DNA of 10,516 nt from UBA2402 sp044371005 (GTDB lineage Bacteria; Planctomycetota; Phycisphaerae; Phycisphaerales; UBA1924): the NCBI GenBank assembly GCA_044371005.1, contig JBILUL010000168.1, positions 1 to 10,516 on the forward strand. Direction: 5' to 3'. A model generated the notes under the pieces. That model was given only the letters and a program-made list of their open reading frames with translations, ran no database searches and was not told the DNA's origin. Shown piece by piece: positions 4,897 to 10,516 of the stretch. A program made the translations under genes and the position numbers. The first letter of the stretch is position 1; each line of letters opens with the position of its first letter.

Positions 4897-7401
4897 ATGG
4901 CCACGCGTCGCACCGCCATCGCCCCCGCACCCCCCACCCCCAACAGCGATGAGTCACCCAGCGCCCGCGCCCTGGCCGCCATCCGCGCGCTCTGCGAATC
5001 GCTCCGCCCACGCCGCGCAACCACATCACGCGACGCCACCGCACTCTTCCACCAGTGCACCACGCTCCTCTGCCGCGTGCTCACGCTGCACGCCGCCGAG
5101 AAACGGGGCGTCCTCCCCGCGCACTTCGGAACTTCGGAACTCGCGCACTCTCTTCTCTACAAACGCTGCACCAACCCCACCTTCTTCGGCACCGAAGAAC
5201 CCCTCGAACTCCTCTCGCCCAAGGCACATTCCTTGCCCACCGCCGCGGCTCGCGCGTTCATCGAATCCGCCATCGCCATCGATCCCGGCCTCGAAACGCC
5301 CGCCGCGCCCCTCCTCCTGGGCCAGCTCTACGAATCACTCCTGCCCATCCGCGCCCACTTCAACACACGCGGCACACTCCGCCTCGAAACCAGCATCGCG
5401 CCCCAGTCTCGCCGCAAAACCACCGGCTCCTACTACACCCCGCAACCGCTGATTCAACATCTCCTCCATACCACCCTCTCCCCACTCATCCGCGAACGCC
5501 TCGCCACCTCCAAACGCCCCTTCGAAGCCCTCCGCTCCATCCGCCTCCTCGATCCCTCCTGCGGCGCAGGCTACTTCCTCCTCGAGGCCTTCCGCGAACT
5601 CGTCAAGGCCCTGGGCCCCAAAGCCACACCCACACAATTGGCCACCCTCGCCCGCGAATGCCTCTACGGCGTCGACCTCAACCCTCAGGCCGTTGAACTC
5701 TGCCGCCTCACCCTCTGGCTCGAAGTCGCCATCACGACGCGCACCTCGCCCTTCACGCCCGCCGAGTTCGCCTCCACCATCCGCCGCGGCAACGCACTGC
5801 TGGGAACACTGCCAGACACCGATGTCGGCGCCATCCCCGATGAAGCCCTCGTCACTCGCGATGATGATCACCCCGCCTCCGCCGCGGCGATCCGCGCCCT
5901 CAACAAGCGCACCCCATCCACCCCCGCACCCGCACACACCCACCCACACCTGAGCGACGCCTGGTGCGCCGCCTTCCTCCAGCGCCGCACCGCCGCCACC
6001 CGACCCCACGCCATCACCACCGCCACACTCAACGCCCTGCGCGACCGCCCACCCGCCACCACCGCCACCACCATCCCACCCGAAACCACGGAGGCCATCT
6101 CGAAGCTGGCCAGCGCCAACGCCCTCTTCCACTGGCACATCCAGTTCCCTTCCATCTGGTCCGGCTCGCGCCAAGGCTTCGATGTCGTCATCGGCAACCC
6201 TCCGTTCCTCAACCAGCTCGAAACCGCCACCGCCACCGCTCGGCGCGTGGAGACACTCGCCCGCGCGCTCTCCAAGGGACAACTGCGAGGCTACACCGAC
6301 CTCTCCGCGGCATTCCTCCTCCGCGCCACCCAGCTCACCGCGCCCGACGGCCGCCTCTGCCTCGTGCAACCCCAGTCCCTTCTCGCGGCGAAAGACGCCA
6401 AGCCCGTACGCGATGCTGTGCTCCACGCCGCGTGCCTCGAATCGCTCTGGGTCTCCAACGCCCATGTCTTCAAGGGCGTCAGCGTCTTCACCTGCGCGCC
6501 CACCCTGCGGCGCAACGGCCCCCGCCGCGGCCGCCTCACGCGCTCCGCGGGCGCTCAGTACAGCGCACTCAAGCCCATCCGGGTGGATTGCGAGGCGCTC
6601 ATTGGTCAGGAGACATGGGCCCATCTCGCCGCCGCGGCGAACGGCATCCCCGAACTCTCCCTCCCCGCCAGCCCCGACCTTGCCACCCTGGCCACCGCCA
6701 CCGCCGACTTTCGCGATCAGTACTACGGCCTTGATGGCTTCCTCATCGAAAGCGATGCCCTCACGGGCCGCATCGATGACACGCGCTTCCCCAAGCTCAT
6801 CACTTCGGGCCTCATCGACCTTGCGCACAACCTCTGGGGCAGCATTCAAACGCGAATCCTCAAGCAGCGCTGGAATGCCCCCCGCATCGACCGCACCCGC
6901 ATGGAACGCGAAGGCACCCTGGGCCCCTGGCTCACCCTGCGCATGGTTCCCAAACTGCTGGTGGCGACTCAGACGCGCGTGCTCGAAGTCATCGCCGATG
7001 AACAGGGTGTGCTCGCGCCGGGCATTCCCCTCATCAGCGTAATGCCCAAAGATGCACGCGATGTCTGGCGCATCGCCGCGGCGATCGCCTCGCCGGTCGC
7101 CTCCCTCATCGCGATGCATCGCTACGCCGGCACCGCCATGACGGCCGATGCCATCAAACTCAGCGCGTCCCAGGTGCTGGGCCTGCCCCTTCCAACCCAT
7201 CACGATGCATGGAACGCTGGTGCCGCCCTCTTCCGGGCCGCAACTGAATCAAACGATGCCGCGGCTCGCGAGCTGCTGCTCGACACCTTCGGCCAGCATC
7301 TGTGCGAAGCCTACGGGCTGAACGCCGCCGATACCCATGCCGTACTGAGCTGGTGGAAGCGCCGGCGGGTGCACCGCAGAGGCCGCGTGCGCATAGGCTG
7401 A
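4897..7401 (+). CDS. Type IIG-like N6-adenine DNA methyltransferase, solitary
   Basis: This 834-aa protein should transfer a methyl group from AdoMet to adenine in DNA. Residues 20-170 are a helical N-terminal region with LHAAEKRGVLP, as in Eco57I/PglX-like enzymes. The methyltransferase domain has TGSYYTP (176-182), motif I DPSCGAGYF (219-227), GVDLNP (258-263), LFHWHIQFPSIW (410-421) and the catalytic motif IV NPPF (434-437) after GFDVVIG. A Pro/Thr/Ala-rich insert lies at about 325-400. LVQPQSLLAAKDAKPVR follows as in relatives. The C-terminal half carries specificity-type motifs: LITSGLIDLAHNLWG (634-648), PKLLVATQTR (685-694), and the closing segment with SASQVLGLPLP. The end is arginine-rich. 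I see no PD-(D/E)xK nuclease motif, so this is probably an orphan methylase or one with a distant partner. Its start is 3 nt after the nrdR stop without a Shine-Dalgarno site, implying translational coupling. Its target sequence cannot be read from the protein. A phage-defence role is possible but not shown by context. Confidence 0.88.
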   Translation: MATRRTAIAPAPPTPNSDESPSARALAAIRALCESLRPRRATTSRDATALFHQCTTLLCRVLTLHAAEKRGVLPAHFGTSELAHSLLYKRCTNPTFFGTEEPLELLSPKAHSLPTAAARAFIESAIAIDPGLETPAAPLLLGQLYESLLPIRAHFNTRGTLRLETSIAPQSRRKTTGSYYTPQPLIQHLLHTTLSPLIRERLATSKRPFEALRSIRLLDPSCGAGYFLLEAFRELVKALGPKATPTQLATLARECLYGVDLNPQAVELCRLTLWLEVAITTRTSPFTPAEFASTIRRGNALLGTLPDTDVGAIPDEALVTRDDDHPASAAAIRALNKRTPSTPAPAHTHPHLSDAWCAAFLQRRTAATRPHAITTATLNALRDRPPATTATTIPPETTEAISKLASANALFHWHIQFPSIWSGSRQGFDVVIGNPPFLNQLETATATARRVETLARALSKGQLRGYTDLSAAFLLRATQLTAPDGRLCLVQPQSLLAAKDAKPVRDAVLHAACLESLWVSNAHVFKGVSVFTCAPTLRRNGPRRGRLTRSAGAQYSALKPIRVDCEALIGQETWAHLAAAANGIPELSLPASPDLATLATATADFRDQYYGLDGFLIESDALTGRIDDTRFPKLITSGLIDLAHNLWGSIQTRILKQRWNAPRIDRTRMEREGTLGPWLTLRMVPKLLVATQTRVLEVIADEQGVLAPGIPLISVMPKDARDVWRIAAAIASPVASLIAMHRYAGTAMTADAIKLSASQVLGLPLPTHHDAWNAGAALFRAATESNDAAARELLLDTFGQHLCEAYGLNAADTHAVLSWWKRRRVHRRGRVRIG
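5119..5142 (+). repeat. Repeat-like segment inside the methyltransferase gene
   Basis: These 24 bases match the right arm of the intergenic repeat at 9707-9730 at 22 positions, the first 15 being identical (GCGCACTTCGGAACT). Here they encode AHFGTSEL in frame. Internally the segment repeats ACTTCGGA twice. It may be a captured repeat fragment that kept the frame, or a coincidence of codon choice. Confidence 0.45.
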
Positions 7402-7440
7402 GCCCCTTCAAGAGATCGGACCTTCCCCGCCCCTGCTCGC

Positions 7441-7446
7441 TACGAT
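7441..7446 (+). promoter_or_regulatory. Possible -10 element just before the Ala/Pro-rich lipoprotein start
   Basis: TACGAT matches the -10 consensus at four of six positions and ends eight bases before the ATG at 7455. If used, it would give a leaderless or nearly leaderless mRNA, which fits the missing Shine-Dalgarno site. No convincing -35 element is seen, so support is weak. Confidence 0.2.
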
Positions 7447-7454
7447 TACGCCCC

Positions 7455-8699
7455 ATGAACCGCACGCGCATCGCCGCTCTCCTGGCCGCCCCCGCGCTCC
7501 TTGCAGGGTGCTCCTCTTCGCAGCCCTCGCCCCACACGCAGGCGCCGGCTCCCACCGCACCCGCCGCGGCGGACACCGCCGAGGCCACAGCCTCCCCCTC
7601 GCTTGCCTCCGAACTGGCCACGCGCAATCGCCGCGATTCTGACGCTGTCGCCCAGTCCATCGGCGTCAAAGTTGAGGAACAGACCAAGACCGTCGCCCCC
7701 GACTGGTTCGCCGCCGCGGCGACCACTCAAGGCCGCGGCGCTGGCTCGGCACTGGCCCCAAAACTCCAGGAAGCCATCCAGAGCGCCATCACCAAGGCCG
7801 GCGCTCAGGTCTCCTCGCGTGGCGGCAACCCGCAGTCGCTGAAGGTTGAACGCGCCGCCTACACGCGGCTTCCCACCGGCCAGTACGCAGCGTGGGCCGC
7901 GATTGGCGATGGCTCCAACATGGGTGAACCCGCTCCGGCACCAGCACCCGTCATCGATCTCGCCGCCGCGGCTCCTGTTGAACCCGCCCCCGCTTCCGCA
8001 CCACTGCCCACGCTCTCGCAGCCCAAGGCGGCCATCGCCACTGGCATCGAACCGGATACCAAGGTGGAACCCGCGGCACCCTCCGCTGCCGCCGCCGCGC
8101 CCGCCGCGGCACTCCCGGGCCTGAATGACCCCAAGGCCCCGGTGGCAACATCGGCCGGTGGCCCGGTCGTGACGCCCGCCGCTCCGACGCAGGGCGATGG
8201 TCCGGCAGTCGTCGCAACCGCGGCAACCGCTGGTGCTGCCGCTTCGGCATCCGCAGCAGCTACAACGCCAGCACCTGCCGCGGCAACCGCCGCGGTGGCG
8301 GCTCCGAAGGCTACCGATGCCAAGGCCGGCGATGCGGTGATTGTGCTGCCTGATCTCAAGAATCCCACGGCCGTCGTCTCGACCACCGCCGCGGCGAATG
8401 CCGTCTTCCCTGCCGACACTGGCAATGCTCCCGCCTGGTGGCTCCCGGGTGCCGCCCAGCGTGGCACGCGCGTTGCCGTCGGTGTTCGTGTTGACGGCAA
8501 GGATGCGCGTGAATGTGCCCGCGCTTCGCTCAAGGCCGGACGCGAGCAGCTTCAGGCGGCTATCGGGAGCGATCCCAAGCAGCTGCTCACCGACAAGACG
8601 ATGACGGTGAAGCTCGCTGATGGTCGTCTTCGCACCTATTCGATCGTGTCGTGCGTCGGAACGCTCAAGAGCGACGCCGCGGCACCCGCAGCCAAGTAA
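7455..8699 (+). CDS. Ala/Pro-rich lipoprotein with two LPP20-like modules
   Basis: The 414-aa protein starts MNRTRIAALLAAPALLAGC, a short lipoprotein signal with lipobox LAGC and Cys19 lipidated. The open frame reaches back to 7302 within the methyltransferase gene, but the signal peptide fixes the start at 7455. Two folded parts flank a linker. The first, about 82-152, begins PDWF and ends LPTGQYAAWAAI. The second, about 325-403, begins PAWWLPG, continues GTRVAVGVRVDGKDARECARASLKAG and ends LADGRLRTYSIVSCVG. This pattern (aromatic opening, helix of alternating Ala, then 'DGR' plus strand) resembles LPP20-family lipoproteins, and the two parts look like diverged duplicates. The linker (153-324) is almost all Ala, Pro, Val and Thr and contains three LPxL repeats. 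Cys354 and Cys400 in the second module could form a disulfide outside the cytoplasm. The likely location is the periplasmic side of a membrane. A structural or envelope role is inference. It lies 53 nt after the methyltransferase gene. Confidence 0.85.
   Translation: MNRTRIAALLAAPALLAGCSSSQPSPHTQAPAPTAPAAADTAEATASPSLASELATRNRRDSDAVAQSIGVKVEEQTKTVAPDWFAAAATTQGRGAGSALAPKLQEAIQSAITKAGAQVSSRGGNPQSLKVERAAYTRLPTGQYAAWAAIGDGSNMGEPAPAPAPVIDLAAAAPVEPAPASAPLPTLSQPKAAIATGIEPDTKVEPAAPSAAAAAPAAALPGLNDPKAPVATSAGGPVVTPAAPTQGDGPAVVATAATAGAAASASAAATTPAPAAATAAVAAPKATDAKAGDAVIVLPDLKNPTAVVSTTAAANAVFPADTGNAPAWWLPGAAQRGTRVAVGVRVDGKDARECARASLKAGREQLQAAIGSDPKQLLTDKTMTVKLADGRLRTYSIVSCVGTLKSDAAAPAAK
8004..8387 (+). 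repeat. Three LPxL linker repeats within the lipoprotein gene
   Basis: Three 14-residue units occur at residues 184-197 (LPTLSQPKAAIATG), 220-233 (LPGLNDPKAPVATS) and 298-311 (LPDLKNPTAVVSTT), at 8004-8045, 8112-8153 and 8346-8387. The shared pattern is LP-x-L-x-x-P-(K/T)-A-x-(I/V)-(A/S)-T. Spacers are Ala/Pro-rich and of unequal length. Codons differ between copies, so selection on protein sequence rather than recent DNA duplication is likely. Confidence 0.7.
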
Positions 8700-8753
8700 T
8701 CCACTCACCAAGTCTCGCCCGCACTTTTCTTCTCGCCTCTGGAACCCGCACCC

Positions 8754-9521
8754 ATGAGCAACAAGATCTTCTCCGATGCCGCGTCCTGCCTTGCCGACCT
8801 GCGCGACAAGGGCATTCTGCGTGATGGCATGACCGTGATGGTCGGCGGCTTTGGCCTGTGCGGCATCCCCGAGCACCTCATCATCGCGCTGCGTGACAGC
8901 GGCGTCAAGAACCTCACCTGCATCTCCAACAATGCAGGCGTTGATGACTTCGGCCTTGGCCTCTTGCTCCAGACGCGTCAGATCAAGAAGATGATCTCCA
9001 GCTACGTCGGTGAGAACGCCACCTTCGAGAAGCAGTTCCTGGGCGGCGAACTCGAGATCGAGTTCAACCCGCAGGGCACGCTGGCCGAGCGCATCCGTGC
9101 GGGCGGCGCGGGCATCCCCGCCTTCTTCACCGCTACCGGCGTGGGCACCGTTGTCGCCGACAACAAGCCCACCAAGATGTTCTACCGCCCCAGCGATGAT
9201 GCTGCGGGTCAGAACCGCGGCAGCGATGTCGCTGGCAAGGAACGCCGCGAGTATGTGATGGAAACCGGCCTCTTTGCCGACCTCGCGCTCGTGCACGCGG
9301 CGAAGGCCGACCCTTTCGGCAACCTGGTCTACAACAAGACCGCCCGCAACTTCAACCCCATGATGGCCTGTGCCGCGGCGTGCACCATCGCCGAAGTGGA
9401 TGAAATCGTCGGCCTTGGCGAACTCGACCCCGACCAGATCCACACCCCCGGCTCCTACGTGAAGCGCATCGTGAAGACGATGGCGACGAAGAGGATTGAG
9501 CAGCGGACAGTGAGTAAGTAA
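8754..9521 (+). CDS. scoA: 3-oxoacid CoA-transferase subunit A (succinyl-CoA:acetoacetate type)
   Basis: In this family the A and B subunits together move CoA between succinyl-CoA and acetoacetate in ketone-body and short-chain acid metabolism. Residues 24-39 (DGMTVMVGGFGLCGIP) fit the CoA-transferase signature 1 pattern exactly, including the CoA-binding GGFGxxGxP. NNAGVDDFGLGLLL (59-72), GGELEIEFNPQGTLAERIRA (98-117), KTARNFNPMMA (195-205) and ELDPDQIHTPG (223-233) are all typical. Residues 143-162 (FYRPSDDAAGQNRGSDVAGK) replace a short loop in ordinary members, making the protein 255 aa rather than about 235. The catalytic glutamate belongs to subunit B, which is not adjacent, so this protein alone should be inactive. 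A related acyl substrate is possible. No Shine-Dalgarno site precedes the ATG. The preceding gene ends 54 nt upstream. Confidence 0.93.
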   Translation: MSNKIFSDAASCLADLRDKGILRDGMTVMVGGFGLCGIPEHLIIALRDSGVKNLTCISNNAGVDDFGLGLLLQTRQIKKMISSYVGENATFEKQFLGGELEIEFNPQGTLAERIRAGGAGIPAFFTATGVGTVVADNKPTKMFYRPSDDAAGQNRGSDVAGKERREYVMETGLFADLALVHAAKADPFGNLVYNKTARNFNPMMACAAACTIAEVDEIVGLGELDPDQIHTPGSYVKRIVKTMATKRIEQRTVSK

Positions 9522-9525
9522 GGCG

Positions 9526-9735
9526 GAAGTGCCTCAGTGCCAGAGTTCCGAAGTTCCTAAGTGCCGAAGGCACGGAGTTGAGTAGCCGGGAGCAAGCGGC
9601 GCCTCGCCGCGCGGCCCCCGGATGCACGCCGCAATCACCCCGGCCCTGTAGGGGCCACGTTGGTGCCCGCACCACCCCAACCGACCAAACCTCCGTGCCC
9701 CGCGCTGCGCACTTCGGAACTCAGGAACTCCGGAG
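9526..9735. repeat. Inverted-arm intergenic repeat between convergent genes
   Basis: Most of the 231-bp gap between the scoA stop and the stop of the leftward membrane-protein gene is one structured element. The left arm (9543-9577) and right arm (9691-9730) are imperfect inverted copies built from GAGTTCC, AGTTCC, AAGTGC and GCACGGAG blocks. The centre is GC-rich and includes a smaller hairpin at 9642-9656. No gene fits: open frames crossing it merely translate the repeat. It differs from the repeat at 14-325. It resembles a non-autonomous interspersed element and could separate the two converging transcripts. Confidence 0.6.
9642..9656. repeat. REP-like small hairpin
   Basis: GGCCC-TGTAG-GGGCC forms a perfect 5-bp stem. 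The following bases contain GGGCCAC and GGTGCCC, a further imperfect inverted pair. The 'TAGGGGCCAC...GGTGCCCGC' style resembles REP elements known from several phyla; this is recollection and unverified. There is no U tract, so a classical terminator is not supported. Confidence 0.4.
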
Positions 9736-9752
9736 CTTCTTCCCACCTCCCA

Positions 9753-10439
9753 CTACCGCACCGTCCGACACACCAATACCAACCCACTCGCATCCGCGCG
9801 GATCGTCTCGATCCACACCGCACGGCCATCTTCAAGACCAATGCGTTCGAGCTTCACGCGCCCGGCCTGCATCGTGAGGCCTGCTTTCACGCGACCCAGG
9901 ACCGCTTCGATCGCTTCTTGAAAGACCGCCGGTGCCGGCAGGTCACCCACTACGGGTGCATCGAGCACCAACTCACGACCATCCACAATCGAGATAGGTT
10001 GTGAGATGACCACTTTGCCGATGGGCGAATCCCATGTCGCCGCGAGGATCAGCGCGCCATCAACGCATTCGATGACAGGATCGGTGAAGCCCGCCGGCAA
10101 TGTGGTGCCGCGTGATCGCAGCCATTCCGGGAGGCGCAGCGAGAGCCACGCGTTGAGATCATCTTCGCTCAGGCTGACTTCCCAGCGTTCGGATTCGTAG
10201 CCGCCGCGTGTGGGCTTGGAGTCCGCCGCGGCGGGCCGCACGCGAGAAATCTCCCTCGCCAACACATGCTCCACCGACTCAGCCGCCGCGGCGTTCTCGC
10301 TGCTGGCCGCCATCGGGTGGTAATACTCCGGCACGGCCCGAGCCAGGCGAACGACCCACAGACCCAGCGCGACCACCACCAGTGCGAGCACGCCCGCGAT
10401 GATGAGAAGCACTCTGAAGATAGGTCGCCGCGCGGCCAT
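9753..10439 (-). CDS. Hypothetical single-span membrane protein, 228 aa
   Basis: The N-terminus MAARRPIFR is positively charged and precedes one strongly hydrophobic segment (about 9-31), so the bulk should face away from the cytoplasm, anchored by that span. Residues 45-80 are a low-complexity Ala- and charge-rich linker. The folded part, about 83-228, contains WEVSLSEDDLNAWLSLRLPEWL (85-106), a pattern reminiscent of membrane-anchored proteins with a 'xxxLNAWL' helix after a strand, followed by alternating strands (DGALILAATW, KVVISQPISIV, RELVLDAPVVG) and a final beta hairpin. I do not recognise a named family. An in-frame ATG at 10460 would add seven residues (MHVYCLV); the later start is preferred because it gives a conventional charged N-terminus, but neither has a Shine-Dalgarno site. 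Its 3' end converges on scoA, with the inverted-arm repeat in between. Confidence 0.75.
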   Translation of the reverse strand: MAARRPIFRVLLIIAGVLALVVVALGLWVVRLARAVPEYYHPMAASSENAAAAESVEHVLAREISRVRPAAADSKPTRGGYESERWEVSLSEDDLNAWLSLRLPEWLRSRGTTLPAGFTDPVIECVDGALILAATWDSPIGKVVISQPISIVDGRELVLDAPVVGDLPAPAVFQEAIEAVLGRVKAGLTMQAGRVKLERIGLEDGRAVWIETIRADASGLVLVCRTVR

Positions 10440-10445
10440 GACCAG

Positions 10446-10463
10446 ACAGTACACATGCACTGT
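10446..10463. promoter_or_regulatory. Operator-like palindrome between divergent starts
   Basis: ACAGT-ACACATGC-ACTGT is an 18-bp sequence with 14 symmetric positions, lying 7 bases before the leftward membrane-protein start and 8 bases before a rightward ATG at 10471. The location suits a repressor site controlling one or both genes. No regulator family can be assigned. Confidence 0.3.
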
Positions 10464-10470
10464 TCACGAC

Positions 10471-10516
10471 ATGAGAGAACGACTGCTTCTTCATCTGGAA
10501 CGTAAGAACGGCGGCT
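10471..10516 (+). CDS. Possible start of a divergent gene, cut by the window end
   Basis: An open frame begins MRERLLLHLERKNGG and runs off the window after 15 codons. The divergent layout and a plausible helical start like that of small winged-helix regulators suggest a gene, but the fragment is too short to identify. The preceding bases (TGTTCACGAC) contain no good Shine-Dalgarno site. Confidence 0.3.
   Translation, partial: MRERLLLHLERKNGG

Noticed and set aside
5335..7203. Minus-strand open frame of 622 codons opposite the methyltransferase
   Set aside because: Its Gly/Glu/Ala-rich product has no motif, and the plus strand has a complete methylase motif series.
4897..7401. BREX or DISARM defence system
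   Set aside because: Only one methylase is present. The partner ATPases, helicases, phosphatases and other core genes are absent, and the protein is much shorter than typical PglX.
7446..9443. Minus-strand open frame of 665 codons opposite the lipoprotein and scoA
   Set aside because: It spans two recognisable plus-strand genes and their gap; its composition is that of a GC-rich shadow.
9642..9656. Intrinsic terminator for scoA
   Set aside because: The stem is only five pairs and is followed by GC-rich sequence rather than a T run; it is better described as part of the repeat.

Overview
The window is GC-rich. Its coding regions are dense and it has no RNA genes, CRISPR arrays or transposase genes that I can recognise. 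The combination of a PhoPQ-related secreted hydrolase, lipoproteins of no known family, few Shine-Dalgarno sites on the plus-strand genes, many GCC-GCG-GC alanine runs and interspersed 'ACAGGATGGACAGGAT'-type repeats suggests a Planctomycetota chromosome, perhaps Phycisphaerae. That assignment is inference from style, not from a marker gene.

Layout. Positions 1-360 hold one copy of a roughly 300-bp interspersed repeat with a long imperfect hairpin. Positions 361-1848 (minus) encode a secreted alpha/beta hydrolase of the PhoPQ-activated pathogenicity-related (PqaA) family. Positions 1849-2296 hold a second, diverged copy of the repeat in the same orientation. Positions 2297-4081 (minus) are a two-gene unit: a 437-aa lipoprotein followed by a 140-aa hypothetical protein, both with good Shine-Dalgarno sites. 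Positions 4082-4371 are a divergent intergenic region. Positions 4372-9521 are four plus-strand genes with gaps of 3, 53 and 54 nt: the ribonucleotide-reductase repressor nrdR, a solitary type IIG-like N6-adenine DNA methyltransferase, a 414-aa Ala/Pro-rich lipoprotein, and subunit A of a 3-oxoacid CoA-transferase. Positions 9522-9752 hold a second repeat family with inverted arms between convergent genes. Positions 9753-10439 (minus) encode a single-span membrane protein. A divergent gene may begin at 10471 and run off the window.

How the genes relate. nrdR and the methyltransferase are almost certainly translationally coupled. Whether the two downstream genes share their transcript is unknown. 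The methyltransferase has all the expected AdoMet and catalytic motifs plus a specificity region, but I see no nuclease. The CoA-transferase subunit has no adjacent B subunit, which carries the catalytic glutamate in this family. No obviously new multi-gene system stands out. The strongest curiosities are the repeats, which all lie at gene 3' ends; a 24-bp stretch inside the methyltransferase gene that matches one intergenic repeat arm at 22 positions; an unusual lipoprotein with two LPP20-like modules separated by a linker holding three copies of an LPxL motif; and the incomplete CoA-transferase.
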